From Herpomyces periplanetae (lineage: Eukaryota; Ascomycota; Laboulbeniomycetes; Herpomycetales; Herpomycetaceae), in assembly GCA_009733715.1 (NCBI GenBank), contig WMKJ01000039.1:1-64000 (forward strand): a DNA stretch of 64,000 bases. Direction: 5' to 3'. This document shows positions 1-11,085 of the stretch, piece by piece. Positions within the stretch are counted from its first letter, which is position 1. Each line of letters begins with the position of its first letter. Made by a program: the position numbers and the translations under genes. The notes beneath the pieces were generated by a model. It did not search any database. It was not told the DNA's origin and was given only the letters and a program-made list of their open reading frames with translations.

Positions 1-993
1 GATTTGTTTCACGCAGTCGGCAAAGTAGTGTATAATAAACGACGGGATGTTAATCCCGATTTCCTTCAACCTAAATGCTTGCTCAATCCGTTTGCCCAAT
101 ACCAGCGCAAACGATTACCCGAGAACGATGCAAATGAACTTTACGAAAAAGTAGCGACTGATGTTGACGTATTTGTTGCGGCTTTACACGAAAATTACAT
201 TTTATCGTGTAATGGTGATGACTCTGAAAGTACGCTAGAAGCTATTAGTGGGTGTGCGGATACATTATCGCTAGCTGATCTTTATATGAACCGTTACGGG
301 CACTCAGGATCGGTGATGATGGGTGGGGTCTCATCATTTCGTAATGGTGGAAGTTATCAATCAACTTACGAACAATTACTCAATGAGATAGGCTTTCAAG
401 TTGCAGTACGCGGGTTACAGCTTCACATACCTCATAATGTGAAACGATTCAATTTACCGTTGGATAATCGAACCAAGTGCTTAACTGGCCAACCCGAAGC
501 TTGGGTCAAATCAACTGTATGGTCATCAAATGCCCATAAAATGTACTTCCCGATGAGTTTGCGATTGTGGTCTAAACAGGAAGAAATTGAGGGACTAGTG
601 GACAATTTGTTTGCTCAATTACGGCAAAATTTTACAAACAGTTTAAATTCACTGGCACGTGATCATCCTATGGGATGGACAGTGGCCAAACAGGATTGTA
701 TTTTCGAAGTTTTCTCCTACACTCTTGCTATATACTCCAACGTGCGACGACAGCAACAAAAAATTGTTACACCCGTTGAAATTACCCAGCTTAAGAAAAT
801 TTGCCAAACTGGCAATGGTGAATTAATAGCGAGTATTCGAGGCAAAACTTCATTCGATCATGAGGGTGATGATGATGAAACAGTAAAAACTGGGAACACA
901 GAGCAAGATTCATTGGTACACGGTGGTGGAAACATTTTAAGTATGAATACATTGGAGCAAATGAGTTTATGTGACGAGGAAATTGAAGATTAG
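1..993 (+). CDS. RAD17/Rad24-type checkpoint clamp loader, 3' part (5' end outside window)
   Basis: The frame is open from base 1 to a TAG at 991-993 and encodes the last 330 residues of a larger protein. It opens with DLFHAVGKVVYNKR, which matches the segment that follows the AAA+ ATPase core in Rad17/Rad24 proteins. That family loads the 9-1-1 clamp onto DNA at damage sites and stalled forks in the nucleus. The Walker A and B motifs would lie upstream, outside the window. The rest is alpha-helical in character, as expected for the helical collar, and ends in an acidic tail (SLCDEEIED). No intron is needed in the visible part. It is convergent with the phosphotransferase gene, with only 65 bases between the two stops. 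Family assignment is by recall of the motif; a related clamp-loader large subunit is the main alternative. Confidence 0.75.
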   Translation, partial: DLFHAVGKVVYNKRRDVNPDFLQPKCLLNPFAQYQRKRLPENDANELYEKVATDVDVFVAALHENYILSCNGDDSESTLEAISGCADTLSLADLYMNRYGHSGSVMMGGVSSFRNGGSYQSTYEQLLNEIGFQVAVRGLQLHIPHNVKRFNLPLDNRTKCLTGQPEAWVKSTVWSSNAHKMYFPMSLRLWSKQEEIEGLVDNLFAQLRQNFTNSLNSLARDHPMGWTVAKQDCIFEVFSYTLAIYSNVRRQQQKIVTPVEITQLKKICQTGNGELIASIRGKTSFDHEGDDDETVKTGNTEQDSLVHGGGNILSMNTLEQMSLCDEEIED

Positions 994-1058
994 TACCAGC
1001 TATAATTATTAAATTACAGTAGGAACGGGCTGAGCAACTATCGTGTAAAACATTAACA

Positions 1059-2449
1059 TCACAAGTGAGCTGTATACTCGTGAAGATATTTTTGAGTCCA
1101 CTTCCACGCCAACTCTCCCCACGGACCCATTAGCGAACCGTACAGCATTGCTTTGCTGTTAGAGGCTTGTCTCCTAGCGTATCGAGCGGCGATTCCCTGG
1201 AGGATCACAGAACCACGGTACAGCCCGAATGCCTCAGCCCAGGTAACTTCAGCCGGAGTTGGATGCCATTTGGCTATTTGACCGTACCAAGTGATGCAAG
1301 TTTCTTTAGTGGGCAGATTAGCAGCATCGCGCATATTGGAGTGAAACATGATAATATCTGATTCGGTAAGTCGATTGGGAAGTTGAGAAGCCTCTTCCAT
1401 GACTATGTTATTAAAAGGTTGAAGGAAGTTAACCAGATCAGATAGTGGGTGGCCAATGGTGGACATTTCCCAACTTTGATAGCAGTCCAGATTAGTTTGT
1501 TTGGCTTGAACAACCGGAAAATGAAATAAACGTGGTAACTTACTCTAGAACACCGACCAGGTACGGTTCAGTAGGGTGAAATACCAAGTTATCCATCTTA
1601 TAGTCACCATGAATCAATGATGCGCGATCCACGGGCTGGTATGCTTGAGTTGCAAAAAATTCCACTAGTTCTGTTTGGTGAGGAATGTTGCCTACTTCCA
1701 CCCTGGTGTCTACATCATTAATTTTGGCTTGAGCAGAAGACACAGCAGAAAGGGTTTTGATCTGTCGATTGTAAAATTGGGAATTTTTACCAAATGATTC
1801 TAAACCGAGTTCAACAAAGTCCAACTTGTGAATTTGACCCAAGACGTTAATGGCATCTTTCCACCTTAATGGACCAATAGGTCGATATATATTAGTTGAC
1901 GGGAAAAGGACGTGGAAATAATGTGCCTTATGGCCTTCAACTTACATTAATAGACGGTGTTCAGGTGATACACCGGGCAATGAAGGATCGTCAAAGATTC
2001 GACCATCCAAGTATTCCATGATGTAGAATGAGGTGCCTAGGACGCTGTCATCTTCGCATAAACAGTATACCTGAGGAACGGGAACGCGGGTTGTTTGCCT
2101 TATAGATTTTAAAACGCGGAATTCCCGATCAACTTTATGGGCAGTTTGCGATAACAGATTTCCCGGTGGCTTCTTTCGAAGGACGAATTTTTTGCGCGTT
2201 GAGTCGGTTAACTCGTATGTTGGATTAGATTGACCAAATTGGAACTGGAAGTGTGTTTAAGCCACCAGTGCCCATTAGTTGTGGTGTTTAGCTGTATTTT
2301 CTTGCTGTATACGCGCTCACCTGTTTAACCTTCAAGGGTGGTCGGATTAACCGGGGCACATGAACCAGAATGTAGCGTTCCAGTGACGGGATATCTATAT
2401 GTTGCCGCAGTTGCGGTTGATCTGCATTATTATTATCAAGTTTATCCAT
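1059..2449 (-). CDS. ACAD10/11-type aminoglycoside phosphotransferase-fold kinase, four exons
   Basis: The model is complement(join(1059..1473, 1544..1864, 1946..2244, 2321..2449)), which sums to 388 codons. Three introns of 70, 81 and 76 bases have GTAAGT or GTGAGC donors, AG acceptors and CTAAT-like branch sites, and each junction restores family motifs. [10 protein letters not shown] (residues 44-53) follows intron 1, and [15 protein letters not shown] spans intron 2. Catalytic HGDYKMDN lies at about 228-235, and VLDWE with its metal-binding Asp (about 250) spans intron 3. PGVSPEHR and [12 protein letters not shown] are typical of the kinase domain found at the N terminus of animal ACAD10/ACAD11, which acts on 4-hydroxyacyl substrates. 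Here it stands alone, without an acyl-CoA dehydrogenase domain, as is common in fungi. The start at 2449 is the first ATG after an in-frame TAG. Substrate in this organism is inference. Confidence 0.9.
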
Positions 2450-2830
2450 GCCAGTTTTAGCGATGGAATACACGGAGAATTTTTCCAAAAGTGACTATAC
2501 TGTTGCGTAGTGTTTAGCAGGAGAAAGCAAGCTTTAAATTTTGGACGCTAGAACATTGCGCCCGCAGCAGCTAATTAGTTCATGCACAAGCTGACTCTTA
2601 GTTTACCCTAAGTGAACAAGCCTATAGGCATGTAAGAGTAATGTTAGACAGGTGGGTAGTATTAACTCTGGCATTGCCTCCGTATAAAGTTTCGAATATA
2701 CTCTACACCTCTGGTTAATGTACATTTGCCATTTTGTAGCGTGATGGTGATAACGATGTACCAACTTTCATTGCCCTGCGAACCATCACGATCCCGGCCC
2801 CGGGCCGCAGGCTATACACTCCAAGCATCA

Positions 2831-2838
2831 TGACGTCA
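2831..2838. promoter_or_regulatory. Perfect TGACGTCA palindrome (CRE/ATF-type site)
   Basis: The sequence reads cTcATGACGTCATaag-like around a full TGACGTCA core. In fungi this octamer is bound by ATF/CREB bZIP factors (Atf1/AtfA type, stress response). It lies about 380 bases upstream of the phosphotransferase start and 545 upstream of the CBS gene start. An exact octamer can occur by chance; binding is inference. Confidence 0.45.
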
Positions 2839-3226
2839 TAAGCCGCGCGGGATTCTCGGGCCGGTCACGCGCACCGACACGTGACTAGGTGGGGAATTTG
2901 ACGATCCGGGTTGGAGGAGCGTCGCGAAGGGGTTTGGACGAACATCACGATTCCGCGTGCTCGTCCATGTGCTTATTTGAGTTTGCACGGGCGCATGTCC
3001 GTATAAATTTACCCGGTTAATTATCGTGGAATGATTATACTTACTGCGTTGTCATAAACAGTTGCGCTCGCAGCTTGTGGCTCGCCAATATTACTCTCTA
3101 TAATACCCAACACAAAGTTTCATATGCTAGCTTGTTAAAAACTGGTTGGTTAGGTATACTGGTTTTTGAACGGTACCGTTGTTATTTTGGTTATACTTAT
3201 TAACCGTACTGCGATAATTATTAACG

Positions 3227-3267
3227 GGTGTGTATGTATGTGTGTGCGCGCACGTACGCGCGCGTGA
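3227..3267. repeat. GT/CG alternating purine-pyrimidine run
   Basis: About 40 bases of nearly perfect alternating purine and pyrimidine (GTGTGTATGTATGTGTGTGC, then CG-rich CACGTACGCGCGCG) lie in the promoter of the CBS gene. Such runs can adopt left-handed DNA; here it is simply a low-complexity tract. Confidence 0.6.
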
Positions 3268-3382
3268 GTCTACATCAGTGTACATGTGTGATATTGGCAA
3301 GGGAAATATTGGCTAATGTATATCCTAACGTTTACGCAAGGTTAACGATCAAGATTGAAGTGTGCACGTGAATTTAGTTATT

Positions 3383-3931
3383 ATGTCGACACTGGCAAGT
3401 CAACCTGAGGGGTCGCAATATCGTGGTGTACGTTCTTTTAACGTATCGCGACTTCACTATCATTAGTTAACCATGGAGGATGTGACAACCTAGGCTACTG
3501 TTGAAGATATTGATCCTCCACCCGCACTATCATGTAAACCGGATGATCTAGTATCTCAAGTATTGATGTGCGCGTTCGAACGTGATTATACACATTTAAC
3601 GGTTATATCTCCGGATAATCGAGCCTTACTCGGCTACGTGAGCATACCACGTTTACGCGAACGTTTGGACAATGGAAGCGTAGCGCCAGACGATGCTATT
3701 TCTAAAATAATGATTCGCTTCCAACGTCGTGAACACGCTTTTCGCCTAATTACCATGACGACACCTTTGGAGGAGTTGGAAGATTTCTTTACGGGTAATC
3801 CGGCACTAAATCACTCACCTCAGGAATTTGCCGTTATAACGGATGAAGCCCGAAAATTTGTCTTGGGCGTAGCTACACGCGCTGACTTGGACGTATACCG
3901 TCAACGAAGACCCGTATCGATGAAACCGTAA
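3383..3931 (+). CDS. Fungal single-CBS-domain protein, two exons
   Basis: Exons 3383-3427 and 3494-3931 encode 160 residues. Exon 1 is only 15 codons (MSTLASQPEGSQYRG). A GTACGT donor at 3428 and a CCTAG acceptor at 3493 join it in phase 0 to ATVEDIDPPPALSCKPDDLV. Without this splice the second exon has no upstream start before an in-frame TAG. The protein has the repeat halves of a CBS module: DYTHLTVISPDNRALLGYVSI (about 45-65) and QEFAVITDEARKFVLGVATR (about 125-145). The motif VITMTTPLEELEDFF lies between them. CBS modules bind adenosyl ligands and regulate partner proteins; the partner of this small fungal family is not known to me. It is divergent from the phosphotransferase and convergent with the TLC gene. 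Confidence 0.82.
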
Positions 3932-4499
3932 AATACAAAGGATAGCAAGGGACACTGTTAAATATTCCTTCCGTGAAATATCGAGTCATGGAATTTGCAT
4001 TTTTCCCCAACACTAGGAATAATGAAAGATTGATATACTACAACACTATCTATCATCGCTATAACTATCACTGTAAAAAACGTTTATCGCAGCGTGAACA
4101 TTCAACATTGACATAAGCACAAACGTACTTCTCAGGCGTGTGTATATGCATGCCCCTGGTGATTACACTTGCCTGTGTCCACATAGAACAAACTCAAACG
4201 ACAATTGAAGAATTGCGAGGGTAATAATTTAACCGTTAAACGAAAGCGTTGCGCATAGTTTGGTCGAGCATGCAAAACAGGTGATCAGCTCGTATATGTG
4301 AAAGTGAGTGAGCGAGTGACGCTACACAGATCTGAGGAAAGGGGGAAAAAAGTGAAGCTGTGCTATCAAAGTTGTATAACGATAACATGTGTAACGTGCT
4401 CACGCATGGGTTTAGCAAAGAACAGACTAGCGGACGAGTTAACCTAAGTGTATTAATGAATCTTATCCAAAAGTGGAAGCGCACATGGGCCAGAATGTA
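3932..4499. other. Intergenic, convergent 3' ends
   Basis: This gap lies between the stop codons of the CBS gene and the TLC gene. No convincing coding region, RNA gene or repeat is visible; it presumably holds both 3' untranslated regions and polyadenylation signals. Confidence 0.5.
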
Positions 4500-5567
4500 T
4501 TACTGACTTTTAACAACCTTAACGGATGCAGGGGAATTGAAACGTTTGGTAATAGCCGTAAGCATTTTGGTAAACCAGAAAAAGTTTAGCACACACAGAG
4601 TGGAAGTTCCGGCAATGTAAAATGAAGCAAGGCGTGTGGATAAAACGTTACACTCTACGTGAATGTTACGAGATATCATATCGAACGTGCGATGCTGTGT
4701 AAATTGGGGATTATCACGACAGAATTGAGGAAGGGGAAAACGCCAGATATTCCATATATCAAGGTAAAAGTTAACGGTTTGATAGATTCCCCAGACCAGA
4801 CGACAAGCGGCAAACGTGCTCAATAGAATAATCCCGTTGACGAGTTGAAATGTGCTACCCGTATAGCGAAGCTTATCAAGGAACCAATGAATGTTTAGAA
4901 AAGGTGTGGATAGCTCGTACAAGATAAAGTTCATGCCGTAGTAATTGGCAAAGGGGCGAAACCCCATGATGGAAATGGTCATGGCACAGATGCCGTGAAT
5001 TAGAGAACTCCATCCTAGGATATCAAAGCAAACTATACTTATAATCAGATCCCAGATAAAGTACCCAGCCGCCATACATTGTACGAGAGCAGAAGTTTCA
5101 TGGTAGGCCCAAATGCGTGAAAGGCTAGCTTTGAAGGTAAAGGAAGTAGAGAGGAGATTGGAGAAGAGTAAATTAGACTGGGGTAATGCAGTGGAGTTGA
5201 TAAATTTATCGATAGAGGAAGTTTCAGCGTGTTGGCGATGGTCAAGAGTACTGGGAACGGGGTAACTTCGAGTCAATCCATACCATGGAGACTCAGTATA
5301 AGACCGGGCACGGATAGCGAAAAATGTAGCGCAGCAGACCAGAGTGGATTGTATAAGTGACACGGTTTTAACGTGCCAATTTCGACGCGATTTGTTGGGT
5401 AGAGTTGCCCAAGTTTGTGGTGCAAGTCGAGCCGCCAGAAAAGGCGATACGAAAAGGTATACCCAAGTATAAAGCGAAGCAAACAGTAGAACGCGTGGCC
5501 AATTGTGGGATAGAGTACCCCACGTTAGTGTTTGTTTTAACCAAGATATTGGAGTTTTGTTGACCAT
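4500..5567 (-). CDS. TLC-domain multi-pass membrane protein (TMEM56/TLCD4-like)
   Basis: A single exon of 355 residues starts at the ATG at 5567. Hydrophobic segments lie at about 25-45, 67-85, 160-182, 187-205, 230-252 and 312-335. TLC (TRAM-LAG1-CLN8) features are visible: an RRNWHVKTVSLIQS segment before the second helix, a histidine in SLIHGICAMT, and FILYELSTPFLNIHWFLDK leading into the late helices. TLC proteins of the TMEM56 group are endoplasmic reticulum or Golgi membrane proteins linked to lipid sensing or transport. It lacks the Hox or Lag1 catalytic context of ceramide synthases, so a synthase role is unlikely. The loop at about 95-150 is longer and more polar than usual. Function is inferred from fold family only. 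Confidence 0.82.
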   Translation of the reverse strand: MVNKTPISWLKQTLTWGTLSHNWPRVLLFASLYTWVYLFVSPFLAARLAPQTWATLPNKSRRNWHVKTVSLIQSTLVCCATFFAIRARSYTESPWYGLTRSYPVPSTLDHRQHAETSSIDKFINSTALPQSNLLFSNLLSTSFTFKASLSRIWAYHETSALVQCMAAGYFIWDLIISIVCFDILGWSSLIHGICAMTISIMGFRPFANYYGMNFILYELSTPFLNIHWFLDKLRYTGSTFQLVNGIILLSTFAACRLVWGIYQTVNFYLDIWNIWRFPLPQFCRDNPQFTQHRTFDMISRNIHVECNVLSTRLASFYIAGTSTLCVLNFFWFTKMLTAITKRFNSPASVKVVKSQ

Positions 5568-6987
5568 CGTGGTTCGACTTGTTAATCAACTGGCAAAGCT
5601 ACGGTGGAACCGCAGCTTGAACGCAGGCTTGACTTGATGAGGTAGATGTGAGTTCGTGAGAGAGTGTAGAGCGATGTGTGGCAACAAGTCTGAGGATACG
5701 TGAACATGAGAGTGGATTAACCTTGATGTACGAGTAGAAGCACCGACTAACAAAATAAGAGAGCCCGCCGGTCAAAAGGCAATTACATGCACTCTCGCCG
5801 ACAAAGATGGATCCCCTCTTTCGAGGAAACTTTGTGCCCGCCCACGATCCCCGGAACTTCCCGAATCCGTTGACAAAGTTTGCGGGTGCGTGTGCCCTGC
5901 CCCTCACAGTCGTTGGTTTGTATGCGCGCGCTCACCGACCATTCTTACGCGGAGAAGCTCGGAAAGTGCTCTTGCGTCTGCCCCATTTTGTCTACGCTGC
6001 CGTCAAATAATCATCACAAGACGCGCGGCTAGATCGGCTTACAAGCGTTTGTCCAACTAGTTATCCCGGGTTTAGCTTACCTAGAACGTCGGGCTCATCG
6101 CGTCCACGTACAAATCGTGTTACATGAACCTTTGCCATCGCCGCATTCACTAACCCTTTAACGTGTTTCAGTCGGGTGTAAATTTTCTCAAGCGTGCATG
6201 CATTCATGTGGTCGCGATGGCTCTCGCATGCTTCGGGTCTTACATTATGCGCGTATATTCACGCAGGTTGATGGATTGATGAAATCTATACGTTAACTTG
6301 TGTTAACGTTGTGAACTTGATCATGCTACTCGAAGTATCGCATGGACCTACCATTACAAATATCACGGATGGTGAACGTTGTATAACCTGAAAATATCGA
6401 CTACAAGTACTACACACATTGCAGGGAGTCTCGGTGGTTATTGTACAACACAGAGTAGCTCAGGCGTACATGCATCACACATCATGGCTACGCTTGTACG
6501 CTGTGTATGGGTAACGTACTGTACGCACGTCAGAATATCAGGATTACTTGCTCGGCCCCGTAAAGAAATTATCACCGATTAGTTGGTGATGATACTTCAC
6601 ACCGGCAGCCTCCAACCCCCAATAATCGACAGGTCAGAGCTCACACTAGGCCAATGTAAAGCAGTTCAGCTCAGCTCAGCCCAGCGGCGATAAACCTTAC
6701 AGCACCCGTTCCTTCACGAACTATTATTTTTGTCGTTATCGTCGTCATTCTCGTCGCCGCAACTATTCTACACCCGCTTTTCTCAAAATCCCGTCAACCT
6801 TTTCTCTGCCCAGGAATGATCTCCATCGCTCTACTGCCCGTAAAACTTCATCTCACTGGATCTCTCTACGTCGTGCAACTTCTCCCAATTAATACCTTTC
6901 TATCAAACTTTCATCTAAATATATTACCTTTACATACTACCTATTCATCTTGTCTACATACTCCTTTTCGCTTCCCTGAGGATTTTT
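5568..6987. promoter_or_regulatory. Divergent promoter region between the TLC and GT34 genes
   Basis: This is a 1.4 kb gap between divergent genes. The part nearest the TLC gene (about 5800-6250) is GC-richer. The last 200 bases before 6988 are strongly pyrimidine-rich on the + strand (for example 6770-6980), the usual look of a fungal core promoter and 5' leader. A short direct repeat TCAGCTCAGCTCAGC lies near 6665-6680. A 67-codon open frame at 5807-6010 exists, but nothing supports it as a gene. Confidence 0.5.
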
Positions 6988-8303
6988 ATGGCTAAATTGT
7001 CCCGTCAAATGCCGGAAAAATTGGCCTACAGTACACTCCACGATCCCGAAGCTATGAATTTGGGCTCATCACACCCCCGATCACTTCACATTCCTTCACC
7101 AGGTACCCTTATTCGCTTCATATTACGCCGCACCAAGTATGCTGTCGCTTGCTTTACTTTATTCGCGTTAATTGGCCTTTGGAATTTCATTCCCTGTGAG
7201 TCTTTTAACGTGCGCATTTTACACTTAGCTCTTTAACGTAATAAAGTTGTTAACGACTCGATAAATTAGCCATAAGCGATGTATTTAACGGTGTATTCAA
7301 CTTGGTGAGATGGAACCGTCAAAACGACTCGAGAAATTTCGTCATATTACAAGCCGCAAACTTGGGCGGAGGTGTAATGGAATGGAAAGGTGCACGAGAA
7401 TGGGCTATTGAAAGAGACAGTGTTAAGAATAAACGGGCTTACGCTGAACGCTGGGGTTACCATCTTGAAGTTTTGGATATGCGTGCCCGACGTCGATATT
7501 CACACGAATGGCGTGAAGGATGGGAAAAAGTCGACGCCCTTCGACGTGCCATGCGCAAGTATCCTAATGCCCAATGGTAAGTTTATACGTGAACCCTCTC
7601 ATTTTGAAGTTAACCTGTCAAATGTAGGTTTTGGTGGCTAGATTTACACACTGTCATCATGGAACCATCAATTTCATTGCAAGACCATATTTTCGAGCAC
7701 TTGGACACGATAACGTATCGTGACATTAATAAATTCAATCCTCAAAACATATCCCATCCATTCAATGAAACCTACTTAGAACCCGACGCCAAAAGGAGGG
7801 AAGGTGATGGTAAAGTAGGTAGTATAAATTTAATAGTCGCCCAGGACTGCAACGGAATGAGTCTGGGATCGTTTTTTTTGCGTCGCAGTGAATGGACCAA
7901 CTGGCTACTTGATATCTGGTGGGATCCAGTTGCCTATGAGCAAAAGCATATGAAGTGGGATCATAACGAGCAGAGTGCTTTGGAACGTTTATACCGATAT
8001 CATCCGTGGATACGCTCTCGAACAGCATTTGTGAACTTGCGACATATAAACAGTTACCCAAGTGGAGCATGTTCCAAGACTTCCACCTCCAAGCCAAACC
8101 CCATGTTTCACTATAATGAAAATGATCGAGATTTTCTAGTAAACATGGCAGGCTGTCAGTGGGGAAGAGATTGTTTGCGGGAAATGCGAACGTTTATCCA
8201 GTTAAGTGAACGGTTAAACAAGCCAACATGGAAACCCGCGACAGGTTCACGGACATCGCTCGACAAGGCGAGATCGTCACGGCAGTCTCGCGGAAGTGTG
8301 TAG
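6988..8303 (+). CDS. GT34 Golgi alpha-1,6-mannosyltransferase, Mnn11/Mnn10 family, three exons
   Basis: Join(6988..7195, 7270..7576, 7628..8303) gives 396 residues. Introns of 74 bases (GTGAGT) and 51 bases (GTAAGT) are inferred; the second splits Trp172 and restores NAQWFWWLDLHTVIMEPS. The protein has a type II membrane layout: about 50 cytosolic residues, one membrane helix at 51-68, then the lumenal catalytic domain. Family motifs include MEWKGAREWAIERDSVKNKRAYAERWGY, WEKVDALRRAM, the metal site region LDLH (about 176-179), SINLIVAQDCNGMSLGSFFLRRS, WWDPVAYEQKHM and NDRDFLVNMAGCQWGRDC. In yeast these enzymes extend mannan backbones in the M-Pol II complex of the cis-Golgi. The acceptor at 7269 is chosen by phase and is the least certain junction. 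Confidence 0.9.
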
Positions 8304-10086
8304 TCTTACACTGGAGAAATCTGCAACCAATAACGGGGAAGCGTGAGCAATGCCGGATAGATCTAGTTGGCCCATGAGCGGCGCAGCAAGAGAAAGGTGA
8401 ATGAAGCAAAACATAATTTGTCGTCAAGGTGACAAAACAGTGGATAAGTCGATGAATACAGGGACAGGCAAGTTTGTCAAACCAATCTGCGAGAAAAGTT
8501 TTATGCCGATAAAGTAAAGCTGCTCTATGACCATGCAATGCGTAAACCGTTAGCTGGTGAGTAGATTTCAAAGTAATGTTTAGCAGGAAGACTGGCAGTT
8601 TAACCTGCACAAAATTTGACTAGAGGCTTTGAAGTAAGCATTTAGCGTATTGTAAGTGGAGTAATACGAATCAGGTGGAGAAAGAGGATTTGCAAAAGGT
8701 GTAACATCCAGTACAAAGTATAGATGAGAATGTTAATCCTTGTACAACGAACGTTTCAATGTGCAAGCAAAAGCTGACCATATGGAAAGAAATCTATCCA
8801 TGCTTAGCACGCAGTATGACGAATTATACGTATAAGTGTGAGTTAGATGGAATAAACATTTTCACCCGGCACAAAAGAAGATCATGGTGAAAGAATCAAG
8901 TGGTCAACATGTCCAAAGGAATGAGTAAAGTGAAAGAATGCGCGATGAAAAACTCACCTCAGGAATGGCTAACAAAGCTGATTGGAATGGTCATTCTTCC
9001 GCCAAAACTGTACCAGTCGTGTGCAGATAAAAATGATTATGAGAACCACACGCAAACTGATTGAATGTTGCTAATTAATCTGGATGTTTTGCGTGAGTTG
9101 AATTACCTTGTACAAAGCAAACATATTAGTATATGGAGACAACTAGTTTGGTAGTATTGACGTGAGTGATACACCGAAAGGATCATCCGAATTCGATATC
9201 CACATTCTCCATTTAGTAAAGTAATTTGAATAGTGTAACATAGTCGCCTGCTCAATATTTTAAAATGCCAGAAAGAAAAAGCATCCTGTAAAATATTTTC
9301 TAGCCGTTCAAGCTAAATAGATAGTTGTATACTAGCCCAACTGCGATTGATACCCTTCGATACCGGGTTCAGAGAAAAGGAGGAACAAAGAATGCGTATC
9401 TCATGTAAGGGAAACTATCGGACTAGATTAAAATGTCCAAAGTAAGTTCTTGTTAATATTCAGTGTGAAATAAATTGTGTGCGTTGATGTTAGAGTTAAG
9501 GGAAGTATTATAATTAAGATATGTAGCTGTTTATACGTACCGGTTCAGTAATCCATTTCACACGGCTAGTCAAACTTCCATTAGAACAGCTTAATGACGG
9601 TGAAAAGGTACAGTGATGATGTCGGTCACTATATCCAAGCTTTAAAATCATCGATAAAGATAAATTTATTCCACGTGCGGGCAAAAATTTTTCAGATTAA
9701 CGAATATTTGTCGGTATCATCGATATACGGAACGGTGCTCCCGGGGATTGTACTTGAGGTGGCGGATCAAATAATTGCCATCAAAATATCATCAATCCTG
9801 AACCAGTCAATTTTCTTATTCCAGTTGCCTCGTTCGGGTACGGGAATTAATACACAAAAGAGTATATAGAGCACAAGAATGAACCGTTTCAAGACGGAAT
9901 TCCCCTCTTTTACTCATTAAACAGTTACTCAGTCTCCTCGGTTAGATTCTTTCGTACCCAAATTTGTCAACTTTTGCACTTCATGCCATCAGTCGTATTG
10001 CGTCCATTCTACTTATCATAGTCGTCCAGAGCTCGCGTTTGAATACTCTCCTGTATAAATTTATTTTCCAAAATATATTAACCCAA
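8304..10086. other. Intergenic region, no gene recognised
   Basis: About 1.8 kb without a supported gene. A 91-codon open frame at 9594-9869 has no recognisable motif and no good context. The last 180 bases include pyrimidine-rich tracts (about 9900-9950), fitting a promoter for the following gene. A possible 3' splice site (CTTCCAG, ending at 10116) suggests that an upstream non-coding or short coding exon may exist around 9985-10050. Confidence 0.4.
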
Positions 10087-11085
10087 ATGTTTGTCGATCA
10101 ACTCTTCATCTTCCAGTTATGTGGCCATAGTGTTACCGTTCGAAGATTCTACACAAACGGACAAAAACAAGATTCCTTATCCCAACAGCAGCATGACGAC
10201 ACGCCGCCCATCATGTCAACTTATTCAAATTTAACGTGCAATGAATCCACCCAGAGTTTGGATACTGATTCTTGGAGGCTCGACGATACTATTGTCGCTG
10301 GTAATAATGATAATTCTTCATCTCCCTGTCTTGACCATTGCCTTCGGAATCAAAATCATCGTCGCCTTGAATTAATGTCGAGATCATCTCTTGCAACAAA
10401 TCACACGCTCACTTTCCCTTGTAGACTTTCTCCTACTATGGTATCGTTGGCCGAATCACCAACTCTTACAAATGACTCAGAGAGTTGTCGCAGCGAGCAA
10501 AGCGGTCAATACGATCAATCATTACCGAAAAACCCTAAACGTTCATCTCGACCTTTCCTTCATGCGAGTCATCTCCCTGATTTTCGTTCAGACTCTGATT
10601 TTATAGCCAAATGGCGCAAGGATGTGATCCAGCCAACTTCATCTCCTATAACAAAATCTTTAAACCATTTATCGTATCGTTGGCCGCAGGACTGCGCTCC
10701 AATATTGACACCTGGACAATTAGCTTCAACTAGCCGATTAGATTGCATTATCGCAACTTCAGAATCCACTTTAGTTAAGTCAAGTCAACCTAACGTTTCC
10801 GAAATGTATAGCACTCAAAGTCTACCCGCTCCGTCTTCCGGTTCCAATTCCGAAGTTTCTCAGCTGCCACACCCACTTCAAACTCGTATATTACACCAAT
10901 CATGTGCAACATGTGAACGACAGCGTATTTTACGCCTCAAACACTTGGAAACTTTACGAAGCAAATCCATTAATCGACTGCCCACATTTTCACCATCCAT
11001 ATGGAATGTCACTTATACAGCGCAATGCCCCGGTCGATTCAGCGTATCCCCCGCCAAATCATCTGCCGTCGATGTGTCTACATAG
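10087..11085 (+). CDS. Hypothetical Ser/Thr-rich protein, boundaries uncertain
   Basis: I do not recognise this protein. The frame is open from about 9964 and the first ATG in it is at 10087, giving 332 residues. A later ATG at 10213 (MSTYSNLTCNEST) is equally possible, because a good 3' splice site sits at 10116. The sequence is rich in Ser, Thr, Asn and Pro and looks largely disordered. A basic, more ordered C-terminal segment has a CxxC pair (SCATCERQRILRLKHLE, about residues 277-293). Another frame stays open past the stop to 11192, so a small 3' intron joining the two cannot be excluded. Codon use and the clean open frame support coding; a nuclear or signalling regulatory role would be a guess. 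Confidence 0.5.
   Translation: MFVDQLFIFQLCGHSVTVRRFYTNGQKQDSLSQQQHDDTPPIMSTYSNLTCNESTQSLDTDSWRLDDTIVAGNNDNSSSPCLDHCLRNQNHRRLELMSRSSLATNHTLTFPCRLSPTMVSLAESPTLTNDSESCRSEQSGQYDQSLPKNPKRSSRPFLHASHLPDFRSDSDFIAKWRKDVIQPTSSPITKSLNHLSYRWPQDCAPILTPGQLASTSRLDCIIATSESTLVKSSQPNVSEMYSTQSLPAPSSGSNSEVSQLPHPLQTRILHQSCATCERQRILRLKHLETLRSKSINRLPTFSPSIWNVTYTAQCPGRFSVSPAKSSAVDVST

Larger units (their letters stand above)
2450..3382. promoter_or_regulatory. Divergent promoter region between the phosphotransferase and CBS genes
   Basis: This 933-base gap separates two divergently transcribed genes, so both promoters must lie here. Bases about 2790-2960 are clearly GC-richer than the surroundings (CCCGGCCCCGGGCC-like stretches) and contain a perfect CRE palindrome. 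A GT/GC dinucleotide run follows near 3230-3266. No open frame of interest is present. Confidence 0.6.

Noticed and set aside
5807-6010. 67-codon frame on + strand, with an open antisense frame at 5599-5907
   Set aside because: Lies in the GC-richer part of a divergent promoter, where stop codons are rare; no motif, and both strands are open at once.
8194-8610. 138-codon antisense frame over the 3' end of the mannosyltransferase gene
   Set aside because: Overlaps a confidently identified coding exon on the other strand and has no motif of its own.
9594-9869. 91-codon frame upstream of the Ser-rich protein gene
   Set aside because: No recognisable sequence and no splice arrangement that joins it to the next gene.
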